DNA of 64,000 nt, from positions 1 through 64,000 of the forward strand of contig CABYXR010000001.1 in the NCBI GenBank assembly GCA_902522955.1. The letters are read 5' to 3'. Shown piece by piece: positions 6,222 to 19,932 of this stretch (positions within the stretch are counted from its first letter, which is position 1; each line of letters opens with the position of its first letter). The translations under genes were made by a program, and so were the position numbers. Source of the DNA: an uncultured Pelagibacteraceae bacterium. GTDB lineage: Bacteria; Pseudomonadota; Alphaproteobacteria; Pelagibacterales; Pelagibacteraceae. The notes beneath the pieces are model-generated. The model had not been told where the DNA came from. It saw nothing but the letters and a program-made list of their open reading frames with translations, and made no database searches.

Positions 6222-6995
6222 ATGTATATTATAGTAAATTTTTTATTTGCAATTAGAAAAAGTGTATTAAAATCTTTTTTTTCAAAGTTTTTATACGTTT
6301 TAGAATATAAAAAAAGATCACACCATAAATTTAAAATTTTTCATTTTTTTACAAAATTTTGGGTTTCAGAAATAATAGTAAAAAAAAATATTGCAGAAAT
6401 TGAGAATAAAAAAAGATTTTACAAAAATAAATACACTTTTAAAGATGGAGACTGGTTTTCTCACAATATTCCTGTTTGGGATATTGTAATAAATAGAGAA
6501 ATTAATACAAATCAAGAACTTAATTACTTGGAGATAGGTGCATATGAAGGAAGATCTGTTATTCATATTTGTGAACAATTCAGACTTTTTAAAATAACAG
6601 TGGTTGACCCATACATTGAGTACAAAGAATTAAATAAATATGTAAAAAAACAAAATATGGAACAAACTTTTAATATTTTAAAAAAAAATTTAATTAGTTT
6701 TCAAGATCGAACTGAAATTTTAAGATTAACTTCTGATAAATTTTTTGAAAAAAATAAAAAAGAATTTGATATTATTTATATAGATGGTTCACACCATTCA
6801 AAAGATGTAAAAAAAGACTTTGAGAATAGCATTAAGATAATTAAAAAGAATGGAATTATAATATTAGATGATTTTACTTGGAATCATTATAAAAATATAA
6901 ATGAGAATCCAATAGGTGGTATTTTTCCTGTGTTAGAAAATAATCCTCATTTAAAAATAGTTTCAGCTTCAAATCAACTAATTATTAAAAATTAA
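6222..6995 (+). CDS. Class I SAM-dependent methyltransferase (Methyltransf_24-like)
   Basis: I place the start at ATG 6222; a TTG at 6189 in the same frame would overlap selO. After a lysine- and phenylalanine-rich N-terminus, the SAM-binding motif I is LEIGAYEGRS, followed by VVDPY and the DIIYIDGSHHSKDVKKDF segment, typical of Methyltransf_24 enzymes that act on sugars or small molecules. LDDF follows as the late strand. The substrate is unknown. Together with the next gene it is probably part of an accessory surface-glycan modification segment. Codon use is even more AT-biased than its neighbours, by eye. Confidence 0.8.
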   Translation: MYIIVNFLFAIRKSVLKSFFSKFLYVLEYKKRSHHKFKIFHFFTKFWVSEIIVKKNIAEIENKKRFYKNKYTFKDGDWFSHNIPVWDIVINREINTNQELNYLEIGAYEGRSVIHICEQFRLFKITVVDPYIEYKELNKYVKKQNMEQTFNILKKNLISFQDRTEILRLTSDKFFEKNKKEFDIIYIDGSHHSKDVKKDFENSIKIIKKNGIIILDDFTWNHYKNINENPIGGIFPVLENNPHLKIVSASNQLIIKN

Positions 6996-7030
6996 TTTTC
7001 GACTAAAATGATAGCTTTTAATTTAATAGA

Positions 7031-7741
7031 ATGAAAAAGTTTATAGAAAAAATAAAAATTATACATAATTTATACTTTCGAAATAGATGTTTTTTAAAAA
7101 GAAAATCCTACTCTCTTGATATAGAGGATCAAATTATAAGAAAAATTTTTAAACAAAAGAAAAAAGGTATATATGTCGACGTAGGATGTTATCACCCCCT
7201 GGAGATAAGTAACACTGCGTTACTGTACGATAAAGGATGGAATGGTATTAATATTGATTTAAGTGAATACACAATCAAACTTTTTAAATTTTTAAAACCC
7301 GATGATATTAATTTAAATTTGGCGGTTTCAAATAGAAATGGATATTTAAAATTTTTTTATCAAAAAAAATTGTCCAAAATTTCTACAGTTAATAGAAATA
7401 GAAGTAAAAAAATCTTTCAAGGTAAAATAAAAGAGAAGAAAATACCTTGTAAAAAACTTACAAAAATCTTGGATGAGTCTAAGTACAAAAATAAAAAAAT
7501 AGATTTATTAAACATTGATGCTGAGGGACATGACCTAGAGGTGCTGAAATCTCTAGATTTCAAAAGATATAGACCAAAAGCCATATGTGTGGAAATATTT
7601 CCAGATGAAGGAAATTTCAAAAATTTTGCTTTAAAAAATACTTCGTCCTATAAATTTCTGATAAATAAAAAATATAAGTTATATTGGTCAGGATTTTTTA
7701 GCCATATTTTCATTGCAAGGAAATCTAAATTGAATAATTAA
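7031..7741 (+). CDS. FkbM-family methyltransferase
   Basis: A 236-residue protein. The FkbM domain shows VDVGCYHPLEISNT (SAM motif I), NIDLS (motif II acidic residue), LAVSNRNG, and DLLNIDAEGHDLEVLKSLDF, which is the strongly diagnostic FkbM IDxEGxExxVL block. Such enzymes methylate hydroxyl groups of polysaccharides and similar molecules and are common in surface-polysaccharide islands. It follows the previous methyltransferase in the same direction after 35 bp. Its stop codon overlaps the stop of a tiny minus-strand ORF. Confidence 0.85.
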   Translation: MKKFIEKIKIIHNLYFRNRCFLKRKSYSLDIEDQIIRKIFKQKKKGIYVDVGCYHPLEISNTALLYDKGWNGINIDLSEYTIKLFKFLKPDDINLNLAVSNRNGYLKFFYQKKLSKISTVNRNRSKKIFQGKIKEKKIPCKKLTKILDESKYKNKKIDLLNIDAEGHDLEVLKSLDFKRYRPKAICVEIFPDEGNFKNFALKNTSSYKFLINKKYKLYWSGFFSHIFIARKSKLNN

Positions 7742-7821
7742 AAAATATATTTATCAACTAAATAAATAATTAAACCTAAGGCTATTCCAAATAGTATCCA
7801 ATAAAGATTTTCTTTTATCAT
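7738..7821 (-). CDS. 27-residue single-span membrane peptide
   Basis: This ORF is too short for ordinary gene calls. The ATG at 7821-7819 overlaps the TGA of the upstream MazG-like gene in the ATGA arrangement that signals translational coupling. The product begins MIKENLYW, has about 16 continuous hydrophobic residues (ILFGIALGLIIYLV), and ends DKYIF, which is an ideal small transmembrane protein. It fills the gap up to the convergent FkbM gene exactly. Function unknown. Confidence 0.55.
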   Translation of the reverse strand: MIKENLYWILFGIALGLIIYLVDKYIF

Positions 7822-8189
7822 GAAAAAAATTTGCTGAAATTTGGTTTAAAATAGTTAGGTCCCTTCATAACTTTGCCATACTCGTTATAAATAGGTTTTC
7901 CATCAGCTCCCAATTTGCTCATATTAGAATCTTGAACTTCTTTAAAACATTTATCTAAATTAATTCCAAATGCATGACCTGCTCCATATGTAACGTAAAG
8001 TATGTCCGTCAAAGCATCGGCTACTTCACCTATATCTTTTTTTTCTATAGCTTCCGTCAATTCTAGTAATTCTTCTTTAATAAGATTAAGCCTTAAACTA
8101 GTAATTTTATCATTTGGAAAACTCGCTTTACTCCTTACTTCTTGACCAAAAGTTTGCATAAATTTTTTTACACTTTCAAAGTTTGTCAT
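7818..8189 (-). CDS. MazG-like nucleotide pyrophosphohydrolase
   Basis: A 123-residue all-alpha NTP-PPase superfamily protein. The metal-binding helices carry KEELLELTEA (EExxE, ~34-43) and EVADALTDILY (ExxD, ~54-64), the usual MazG/PRA-PH arrangement that hydrolyses NTPs to NMP and pyrophosphate. The later GKPIYNEYGKVMKGPNYFKP segment is common in phage- and plastid-type MazG-like proteins that follow a bound phosphoribosyl substrate. The likely role is house-cleaning of aberrant nucleotides. It is probably co-transcribed with the 27-aa peptide. Confidence 0.85.
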   Translation of the reverse strand: MTNFESVKKFMQTFGQEVRSKASFPNDKITSLRLNLIKEELLELTEAIEKKDIGEVADALTDILYVTYGAGHAFGINLDKCFKEVQDSNMSKLGADGKPIYNEYGKVMKGPNYFKPNFSKFFS

Positions 8190-8242
8190 ATTTTCTCCAT
8201 ATAAATTTTATAATATAAGTGTATTATATCAAAGAATCACAA

Positions 8243-9631
8243 ATGAAATACAGAACTGAATTTGATAGTATTGGAAAAATTAAAGTGCCTGGTGATAAGT
8301 ATTGGGGTGCATCTACAGAAAGATCAAATAAATATTTTAATATAGGCGATTTCCTCGTAAGGCCGATTGTAATACATTCAATTGCTATAATTAAAAAAGC
8401 AGCTGCAATAGTTAATAAAAAAAATAAAGATTTAGACTCTAGATTAAGCAAATATATTGTTAAGGCTTCAGAGGAAGTAATAAAAGGAAAACTTGATAAT
8501 CATTTCCCTTTAAAAGTTTGGCAGACAGGGTCAGGAACTCAAACCAATATGAACGTTAATGAGGTTATAGCCAATAGAGCTATACAATTAATGGGCGGTA
8601 AAATTGGTACAAAAAAACCAATTCATCCTAACGACCATGTCAATAAATCTCAATCAACAAATGATGTTTTTCCAACAGCGATGCATATTTCGATTGCCAT
8701 TAAAGCAAAAGAAAAATTATTACCATCTTTAAAGCTGTTAGAAAAAGAATTAAAAAAAAAATCTAAAGAATTCAAAAATATTGTGAAAGTAGGACGAACT
8801 CATTTGCAAGACGCTACACCTTTAACTTTGGGTCAAGAATTTTCAGGTTATCATTCTCAATTAAATAAATGTATTACAAGAATAGAAAATGCACTGAACG
8901 AAATATATTACTTAGCTCAAGGAGGAACTGCAGTTGGTACTGGTCTAAATACAAAAAAAAATTTTGATAAAAAAATTGTAAAGGAAATAAGTAAGATTAC
9001 GAAATTACCATTTAAAATTGCAACTAATAAGTTTGCTGCTTTAGCTGCGCATGATGAAATAGTAAATTTTTCTGGAACATTAAACACAACCGCTGTTTGT
9101 TTAATGAAGATTGCAAATGATATCAGATTCTTAGGATCCGGGCCCAGAGCGGGATATGGTGAATTAATTTTACCTTCTAACGAGCCAGGTTCGTCGATCA
9201 TGCCTGGAAAAGTAAATCCAACACAATCAGAAGCGGTTACTATGGTGTGTGTTAAAGTGATTGGTAATCACAATGGTATTACTATGGCTGGTTCACATGG
9301 TCATTTTGAATTAAATGTTTTTAAACCCCTAATAATTCACAACATTTTACAATCTATAGAAATAATGAGTGACTCAGCTAAAACTTTTAGTTTGTACTGC
9401 GTTAGAGGAATTAAAGCTGATAAAAAAAGAATAAAAGAACTTTTAGATAATTCGCTAATGCTTGTTACAGCATTAGCACCAAAGATTGGGTATGACCGCG
9501 CTGCTAAGATAGCAAAATCAGCATATAAAAATGGCACAACATTAAAAAAAGAAATTATAAAGTCAGGACTATTAAACGAAAAAGAGTATAATAAGATAAT
9601 GAGTCCTCTAAAAATGACTCAACCTAAATAA
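8243..9631 (+). CDS. fumC: Class II fumarate hydratase
   Basis: FumC interconverts fumarate and malate in the citric acid cycle without an iron-sulfur cluster. The start is set at ATG 8243 ([11 protein letters not shown]), where family similarity begins; a GTG at 8219 would add eight residues. The superfamily signature [11 protein letters not shown] lies near residue 315. [19 protein letters not shown] (~94-110), [14 protein letters not shown] and [10 protein letters not shown] are the other active-site segments. The length of about 462 residues is standard. Confidence 0.97.
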   Translation: MKYRTEFDSIGKIKVPGDKYWGASTERSNKYFNIGDFLVRPIVIHSIAIIKKAAAIVNKKNKDLDSRLSKYIVKASEEVIKGKLDNHFPLKVWQTGSGTQTNMNVNEVIANRAIQLMGGKIGTKKPIHPNDHVNKSQSTNDVFPTAMHISIAIKAKEKLLPSLKLLEKELKKKSKEFKNIVKVGRTHLQDATPLTLGQEFSGYHSQLNKCITRIENALNEIYYLAQGGTAVGTGLNTKKNFDKKIVKEISKITKLPFKIATNKFAALAAHDEIVNFSGTLNTTAVCLMKIANDIRFLGSGPRAGYGELILPSNEPGSSIMPGKVNPTQSEAVTMVCVKVIGNHNGITMAGSHGHFELNVFKPLIIHNILQSIEIMSDSAKTFSLYCVRGIKADKKRIKELLDNSLMLVTALAPKIGYDRAAKIAKSAYKNGTTLKKEIIKSGLLNEKEYNKIMSPLKMTQPK

Positions 9632-9633
9632 AT

Positions 9634-11040
9634 TTAAATTATTTCGTTAATAAAATTTTTAATTTTTTGGGTTTTAAAAATATCGAAAAACCCACCTTTA
9701 AGTAAAGTATCTTCAAAATTTTTTTTAAAAAATATTTTATCCTCGTTGTTAGCAATATAATTAATTTCCTCGATACTTATTTTTTCAAAATTAATTTTAT
9801 TCCGAAAAATATTAATTGAACCCTCAAAATAAAGATTAATTGGTTTATTGTTTATATTTTTAGAAATTGAAAAATATTTGTTGAATTTTTTTAAGTTCGT
9901 TATTTTTAAACTACATTTGAAATAAAATCTTGGAGGTTCACTTATAAGTGTGGTCTCATTTTTACAATGGACTAATGATCCGGGAAGTCCAATTTTACTT
10001 TGGTCGTTCATTCTTCCATTTTCTAAATATATCTTAGAATTGTATTTTTTAATTAAATTATGTTGTAATAATTTTTTTTCTTTATATTCAATTTTGGTTA
10101 TGCTGTTTAACTTCTTAATTATATCTTTTTTATATAAGAGCTTTTCTAGGTCTAATTGGCTAAACAATTTGTAATTAATTTTTTCAATTTTTAAATTTAA
10201 GTCCATTTCAAAATAAGGTTTAAATTTAATCAAGTTTTGAAAGGAAAGAGATAAATCTTTATTTCTAAATTTAGATTTATTTATTACTATTTGATTTTTG
10301 TTAATTAAATAGTCTAATTTTACATAATTATTTAAAATATTTATTTTGGATGTTCCTGCCAAGAATTGATTTTTGTCATAATCAACAATCTTAAAGTTTG
10401 CACTTATTCCTGTATCTAAAATTTTTAATTCTAAATTCTTTTTTTTTTTATCATGGAATATCTCAAAGCTCTTATCAAATACCATTCCTTGTATTTTATC
10501 TTTTTTAAATCCATAATTAGAAAAATTTATATTTTTAAATTTTATTAAAGAGTCATTTTCTTTTATTAAATTCAAATCTAAATTTTTAACAATCAGCTTT
10601 AATTTTAGATTTTGAAAAAAATCAAACAAGTATTCTATGTCTTCTACTCTTATTGTCATTTTATTTTCATTAATAAAAATTTTTTTTGATACGATTTTAT
10701 TTTTATAAATACTATTGAGGTCTAAATAAATATTAATTCTATTCGCTTTAAAATTGTTAAAATTTTTGTTAAATGTTAAATTAACATTTTCTAAACTAAT
10801 TTTGGGGACAGGAAATATTTTATATTTTATTGAATTATAGCTGTTTATTTCTAATTGATAATTCAACGATAAAAAATTTTTAATCTCTTCTCCTTTTTTT
10901 TCATAATCAAAAAATTTTGGAATAGCAACATAGAGGACGGTTGCGACTAAAAACATTGGGATTAGATACCTAAGAAAGTAAAAAATTTTAAAAAACTTTG
11001 AATAATGATTGTGAATTGTTTTGTAAAATTTATAAAACAT
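9634..11040 (-). CDS. AsmA-like protein with N-terminal membrane anchor
   Basis: A 468-residue protein with one N-terminal transmembrane helix (about residues 20-42, FLRYLIPMFLVATVLYVAIP), followed by a long beta-rich, very lysine/asparagine-rich region. The start of the soluble part (LNYQLEINSYNSIKYKIFPVPKISLENVNL) matches the AsmA N-terminal pattern, where a sheet beginning just after the anchor precedes IFPxPxIxLxxV. AsmA-like proteins form periplasmic grooves implicated in lipid transport and outer-membrane integrity. It converges on fumC with 2 bp between stops and diverges from the helicase gene. Confidence 0.65.
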   Translation of the reverse strand: MFYKFYKTIHNHYSKFFKIFYFLRYLIPMFLVATVLYVAIPKFFDYEKKGEEIKNFLSLNYQLEINSYNSIKYKIFPVPKISLENVNLTFNKNFNNFKANRINIYLDLNSIYKNKIVSKKIFINENKMTIRVEDIEYLFDFFQNLKLKLIVKNLDLNLIKENDSLIKFKNINFSNYGFKKDKIQGMVFDKSFEIFHDKKKKNLELKILDTGISANFKIVDYDKNQFLAGTSKINILNNYVKLDYLINKNQIVINKSKFRNKDLSLSFQNLIKFKPYFEMDLNLKIEKINYKLFSQLDLEKLLYKKDIIKKLNSITKIEYKEKKLLQHNLIKKYNSKIYLENGRMNDQSKIGLPGSLVHCKNETTLISEPPRFYFKCSLKITNLKKFNKYFSISKNINNKPINLYFEGSINIFRNKINFEKISIEEINYIANNEDKIFFKKNFEDTLLKGGFFDIFKTQKIKNFINEII

Positions 11041-11083
11041 TTTTTTATTTTTGCAACTAGTGTATAAATTAAAATTCTCTTAT

Positions 11084-13119
11084 ATGAGTAGCATAGATAA
11101 ATTAATTGAAAATTTAAACAAAGAACAAAAAGAAGCAGTATTAAATACTGAGGGCCCAAATCTTATTGTTGCGGGAGCTGGATCTGGCAAAACAAGAGTT
11201 TTAACAACCAGATTAATTCATATTATTGATAAGAAAAAATCTTGGCCTAATCAAATTTTGTGCGTAACTTTTACGAATAAGGCTGCAAAAGAAATGCAAA
11301 AAAGAGTAATGAGTCATATCAAAGGTAGCTCGAATGCTGTTCCGTGGTTAGGTACATTCCATTCAATTAGTGTAAAGTTTCTTAGAAGACATGCTGAAGC
11401 ACTGGATTATAAAAGCAATTTTACAATTTTAGATACTGAGGACCAAAAAAAATTAATAAAAAATATAGTCAAGGCTGAAGATTTGGATGCAAAAAAGTTT
11501 TCTCCGCAGTTAATTATGTATCATATTGATCAATGGAAAAACAAAGGTTTATTACCAAAAGACGTAAGAATAGAAAAATCTGGTTCTATAATAAAATCTA
11601 TATTGAAAGTTTATGAGATTTATCAAAAAAAGATGAAGGATTTAAATGCTTTTGATTTTGGTGATTTAATTTTATTTTGTGTAAAACTTTTTGAAGAACA
11701 TGCAGACATAAGAGAGATTTATCAAAAAAATTTTAAGTATATTTTAGTTGATGAATTTCAAGATACTAATTTTATTCAAAATAAATGGCTAAATCTTTTA
11801 GTAAATGAAAAACAAAATATTTGTTGTGTTGGAGATGATGATCAATCTATTTATAGTTGGAGAGGGGCTGAAATAAAAAATTTTCTTACTTTTGATCAAA
11901 TATATAAAAACTGTAAAATTTATAAATTAGAACAAAATTATCGTTCCACAAAAAATATTTTAGAGACTGCGTCATCATTAATTTCAAATAACACAAATAG
12001 AGTTGGAAAAAAATTATGGTCATCAGCGTCTAAAGGTGAGCCAGTAAAGTTAAATTGTTATAAAACAGGGAAAGAAGAAGCCCAAGGTATAAGTGATATA
12101 ATCGAACACAATCTTAAAAATAAATATTCTTTAAATGACATGTCGATATTAGTAAGAGCTATCTATCAAACTAGAGAGTTTGAAGAGAGATTTTTACAAG
12201 TTGGTATTGGTTATAGAGTTTTAGGCGGAATAAAATTCTATGAGAGAGCTGAAATAAAAGATGCAGTTGCATATTTAAGAATTATTAATCAAAAATATGA
12301 TGATTTAGCTTTAGAGAGGGTGATTGGATCACCTAAAAGAGGAGTTGGTGATAGTACATTAAATCAAATTTACACATTTGGAAATCAAAACAAAATATGC
12401 CTTGAAGACTCCATAATTAAAATTTTAGAGAAAAATGAATTTAAACCTAAAATAAGAACAGCCTTAAGACAATTAATACAAATGATACATAAGTGGCGTA
12501 AAGACTCTTTAAGCATGAAACATTATGATCTTCTTAAATTAGTTTTAGATGAGTCTGGTTACTCTGCGGTGCTAAAAAATAAAAAAGATCTAGAAAATGA
12601 AAATAGATTAGAGAACTTAAAAGAATTGCTCAGAGCAATGCAGGACTATGATAGTTTACAGAATTTTTTAGAACATGTTGCGCTAGCTACTTCTATAGAT
12701 CAAGAATGGGAAGGCGCTAAAATAAACTTGATGACAATGCACGCTGCCAAGGGTTTAGAATTTGATGTTGTCTTCCTACCTGGTTGGGAAGAGGGATTAT
12801 TCCCTCATCAAAAATCTTTGGAAGAAAAAGGAGACTTTGCTTTAGAGGAGGAAAGAAGATTAGCTTATGTTGGAATTACAAGAGCTAGAAAACAAGCTTA
12901 TTTATCTTTTGCAATGAAAAGAGCTTACCATGGAGATTGGATGGATGCTTTGCCGTCAAGATTTATTAATGAAATTCCTGCAAACAGTATTGAAAAAAAT
13001 GAGGTAAATATCGATAAATCTATTGAAGACTTTGAATTTAATCAAGATACGTTAAGTGAGCATGATGAGGACTACAGAAGTCCTGGATGGGAAAGATTTA
13101 AAAAAAATAAATTACTAAA

Positions 13120-13132
<13 letters not shown>
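11084..13132 (+). CDS. uvrD: UvrD/PcrA-type superfamily 1 DNA helicase
   Basis: A 3'-5' ATP-dependent helicase for excision and mismatch repair. The ATG at 11084 (MSSIDKLIENLNKEQ) is chosen over an upstream in-frame start. Motifs in order: Q motif LNKEQKEAV, Walker A AGAGSGKT (~30), TFTNKAA, VDEFQDT (motif II), GDDDQSIYSWRGA (motif III), YRSTKNI (motif IV), TMHAAKGLEFDVVF (motif V) and EERRLAYVGITRA (motif VI). About 682 residues, normal for PcrA/UvrD. It overlaps the aminopeptidase gene by 13 bp. UvrD versus PcrA/Rep naming is a matter of convention. Confidence 0.95.
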
Positions 13133-16863
<3,731 letters not shown>

Positions 16864-16866
16864 TTA

Positions 16867-17688
16867 TTATTTTATTTTTTGTATAATCCTTTTAAAAAAA
16901 CCTTTATTTTCTTTGTTCTTATTTTTAGATACAATCTTATAGTCTTTATTTAAAATTTTATAGGATTGCTCAAACCATTGGCTAGAGTTGTAATTATAAC
17001 CTAAAATTTTAGCATATTTTTTTGCCTCTTGTTCTAGACCGATATGATAATTTATTTCTACAAGTCTATGGAGTGCTTCCTCAATAAAAATAGTTTTCTC
17101 ATAGTCTTTAATTATTATCTTTAATCTATTCATAGCTGGGACCCATTTTTGGGTAGTGATGTAATATTTTGCAACATATAATTCCTTTGCAGCTAATTGG
17201 TTCATTATTAAGTCTTTTTTAAACTTTAAGTCCAGTGCGTAATCTGAGTCTGGATATTTTTTTAAAAAAAATTCAATTTCTTTCTGGGCATCTAATAAAG
17301 GCTGTAAATCTTTTTTTTCATCTGAAATTTGTTCGTAATGAATAATTGCTATAAGATAATGGGCATACATTACATTTTGATCGGCGCGATATTTCATTAG
17401 ATATCTTTCTAAACCCTCAAGCGCCTCGTCATAAAAATTTATTCCATACAATGCATAGCATGACATTATAGCTGCTTTAGCGGCATATTCTACATTTCTA
17501 AAATTTAACTCAGCTTCAGAGAATTTCTTACTTGCATAAAAATAATCTCCCTTTTGAAAACTTTCGTAAGCTTCTTGATACAATTTAAATGAGTCATTTT
17601 TGACTGGGTTTTCAAGTTCTATATTTTCTTTAGAACAAGAGTAAGTTAAGAAAATCGCTAAAAAAATAATAATAATTTTTTGATACAT
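16867..17688 (-). CDS. bamD: Outer-membrane assembly lipoprotein BamD
   Basis: BamD is the essential lipoprotein of the BAM complex that folds outer-membrane beta-barrels. A short signal peptide (MYQKIIIIFLAIFLTYS) is followed by Cys18 in a loose lipobox (TYSC). The mature part carries TPR-like repeats (SFQKGDYFYASKKFSEAELNF, YDEALEGLERYLMKY, and others) over about 210 residues, as in BamD. It lies downstream of lpxC, a common alphaproteobacterial order. A 47-bp gap separates it from lpxC. Confidence 0.92.
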   Translation of the reverse strand: MYQKIIIIFLAIFLTYSCSKENIELENPVKNDSFKLYQEAYESFQKGDYFYASKKFSEAELNFRNVEYAAKAAIMSCYALYGINFYDEALEGLERYLMKYRADQNVMYAHYLIAIIHYEQISDEKKDLQPLLDAQKEIEFFLKKYPDSDYALDLKFKKDLIMNQLAAKELYVAKYYITTQKWVPAMNRLKIIIKDYEKTIFIEEALHRLVEINYHIGLEQEAKKYAKILGYNYNSSQWFEQSYKILNKDYKIVSKNKNKENKGFFKRIIQKIK

Positions 17689-17734
17689 TCTCTATTCATA
17701 TCAAATAAATTATATTACGTAAAATTTAGTATTA

Positions 17735-18661
17735 TTATATACTTACCGAAACTGATTTTTTTAATGTTTCTTTACCTTGATTTTTTTTTTCAAGAGTATC
17801 TCCACTTACTAAGGTCCAATTAGAACTGTTTGAAAAAAATTTGACTAACAATTTGTTAGTTAAAGCATGGCCGCCTTGGGAAGTTTTTATGTGACCAGAT
17901 AATCTATACCCGGAAAGCATTAAATCTCCTAGACAATCTAAAATTTTATGATTGACAAATTCATGTCTATTTCTAAGTCCGTCTTCATTTAAAATTTCAC
18001 TTCCTTTTACAACTACTGCATTATCTAGTGATCCGCCTTTTGCTAATCCTTGGCTTTTAATAAAATCGATATCCTCATATAAACAAAAAGTTCTCGAGCA
18101 ATAAATATTTGCTAAATCGGAATTACTTAATTTAAACTCTTGTCTTCTTTTTCTTATTAAGGGATTATCATATATAATTTCAAAATCTACGATCAGGTCA
18201 TTATCCAAAGGTTCAATTGATATATATTTTTTTCCGTCTTTTACCTCAATTTTATTTAAAACTTTAATAAATTTTCTTTTTTCTCTTTGGCTCTTAACTC
18301 CAACTTTTCTAATTTCTTCTACAAATTCATTAGCTGATCCGTCTAAAATTGGTACTTCTGGAGAGTCTATTTCTACTAAGGCATTATCTATTCCTTCCCC
18401 AAAAAAAGCAGCCATCAAATGTTCAACTGTGGATACTGTGGCACCTTGTTTATTTTTAATCTTCGTACACAAAACTGGTTCAACAACATTTTGATAATTA
18501 GCATCGATTAAATTATCTTTTTCTATATCAACCCTACAGAATTTTATTCCAAAATTTTCTTTGGCCGGTTTTACAACTAAGTTTACAGGTTGACCATTGT
18601 GCAACCCTATTCCTTTAAAAGTAATTCGGTCGTTTATAGTTTTTTGGTAATTTTTGAACAT
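17735..18661 (-). CDS. lpxC: UDP-3-O-acyl-N-acetylglucosamine deacetylase
   Basis: LpxC is the committed step of lipid A synthesis, a zinc deacetylase. Zinc-binding and catalytic residues are visible: STVEHLMAAFFG (His, ~80), the HKILDCLGDL block with the HxxxD metal pair (~238-242) and GGHALTNKLL (catalytic His, ~265). The 308-residue length is normal. Its presence shows the organism makes lipid A. The ATG is separated by 66 bp from ftsA upstream, the widest gap in this part of the cluster, so a separate promoter is possible. Confidence 0.96.
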   Translation of the reverse strand: MFKNYQKTINDRITFKGIGLHNGQPVNLVVKPAKENFGIKFCRVDIEKDNLIDANYQNVVEPVLCTKIKNKQGATVSTVEHLMAAFFGEGIDNALVEIDSPEVPILDGSANEFVEEIRKVGVKSQREKRKFIKVLNKIEVKDGKKYISIEPLDNDLIVDFEIIYDNPLIRKRRQEFKLSNSDLANIYCSRTFCLYEDIDFIKSQGLAKGGSLDNAVVVKGSEILNEDGLRNRHEFVNHKILDCLGDLMLSGYRLSGHIKTSQGGHALTNKLLVKFFSNSSNWTLVSGDTLEKKNQGKETLKKSVSVSI

Positions 18662-18727
18662 TAGGAATTATATACCCAATAGTATAACTCAAATTAAAAC
18701 AACAAATGTTTCAAAAAAAAACAATTT

Positions 18728-19927
18728 TTATTCAAATATACTCTTAAAAATCCTAGTAATTAATGAACTTTTTGTTTGTAGTATCGGAATGGCTTCTTTT
18801 TTCCAACCGAATGCTGCTAAATGAGCAGCTTTATAGAATATAGAGTCAATTTCAAAATCATTTGATATCGTTACACTTTTTATAAAATCTTTTGAAAAAT
18901 AAAAATTAAAATCATCTTCAAAATTTTTATAAATAAGATCATCTTCTATAACAACAAAAATTTTTTCAGTAGCAAATTGTGAAGACTTTATATTAGTGTT
19001 TTTAAATAAAATAACATTAGAAATTTCTTCTATTCTCGCTTTTACTATTTCTTTAAACAAATTTTTCTTTATTTTTCTAAAATTATCATTTTTGAAAAAT
19101 TCCTTTTCAATAAATTCATTTTTTTCATGATTTTCTGTATTTAAAATTTCACCAATTAAAATATTATAAATTGTTTCATAATTAATTGAGGAAACTTTTG
19201 AAATATCTTGTAGCAGTAAATTTGTTCCAAAATTAAATTTTTCAAAATATCTAAAAGCTGAATTGTCAAAAAAACTTATATTTGTAGACGTCTTTTTAAT
19301 TTTGATAAAATAAAAAGTGTCGATATTCGTGTTTTCTTCAATTAGGTGAGCACCCTCTATAAAACTTTTATTAATTATTTTTTTTACATTAAGACTGTTT
19401 TTGTTGAATATTTGTTTAATATTTTTTAAATCATTTTTTTTCATCAAAAAAAATGTCAATTCATGGTTATAAAAATTTCCAAACAATCCAATTGGTAGAT
19501 TATTTGAAATAATACCATCTAAAAGACTTCTAGAATTAAAAATATGTAGAATACTTTTATCTTTTTCATTATCTGAAATATTTAACTTCAAAGAATTTAA
19601 AATATACGAAATATTTTCTTTAAGGACTTGAGATTGATTTAATCTTTTATAACCCGAAACATTAACACAGAAACAATTAAATTTATCAAGTATAACTAAA
19701 ACTTCTTTAAACGTATAACTTACTTTATTCTCAATTATTTCTATATTTTTTTTTATTATTTCAACAGATTTATTTAAGTCTATTAAATCATCATTAAAAA
19801 ATTTATCCGAAGAAAGAATATTTTTCTCTACAATTGAAAAATTTGAATTTTCATCATAAATACCAGCAACAAATATTATTTTTGACTCGTTTATTTCAAT
19901 AAAAAGTTGAGGGTATTCATTAGGCAT
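18728..19927 (-). CDS. ftsA: Highly divergent cell-division protein FtsA
   Basis: Identified by position (after ftsQ at the end of the dcw cluster), length (about 399 residues) and C-terminus. It ends in an amphipathic helix (SSLITRIFKSIFE) like the membrane-targeting sequence of FtsA, and the N-terminal LFIEINESKI aligns with the FtsA phosphate-1 strand. The usual DIGGGTxD phosphate-2 motif is replaced by KIKKTSTN at about residues 209-216, so ATP binding as in canonical FtsA is doubtful. The start is put at ATG 19927; a TTG at 19936 would overlap ftsQ. It would anchor FtsZ filaments to the membrane. Confidence 0.8.
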   Translation of the reverse strand: MPNEYPQLFIEINESKIIFVAGIYDENSNFSIVEKNILSSDKFFNDDLIDLNKSVEIIKKNIEIIENKVSYTFKEVLVILDKFNCFCVNVSGYKRLNQSQVLKENISYILNSLKLNISDNEKDKSILHIFNSRSLLDGIISNNLPIGLFGNFYNHELTFFLMKKNDLKNIKQIFNKNSLNVKKIINKSFIEGAHLIEENTNIDTFYFIKIKKTSTNISFFDNSAFRYFEKFNFGTNLLLQDISKVSSINYETIYNILIGEILNTENHEKNEFIEKEFFKNDNFRKIKKNLFKEIVKARIEEISNVILFKNTNIKSSQFATEKIFVVIEDDLIYKNFEDDFNFYFSKDFIKSVTISNDFEIDSIFYKAAHLAAFGWKKEAIPILQTKSSLITRIFKSIFE

Positions 19928-19932
19928 ACTTA

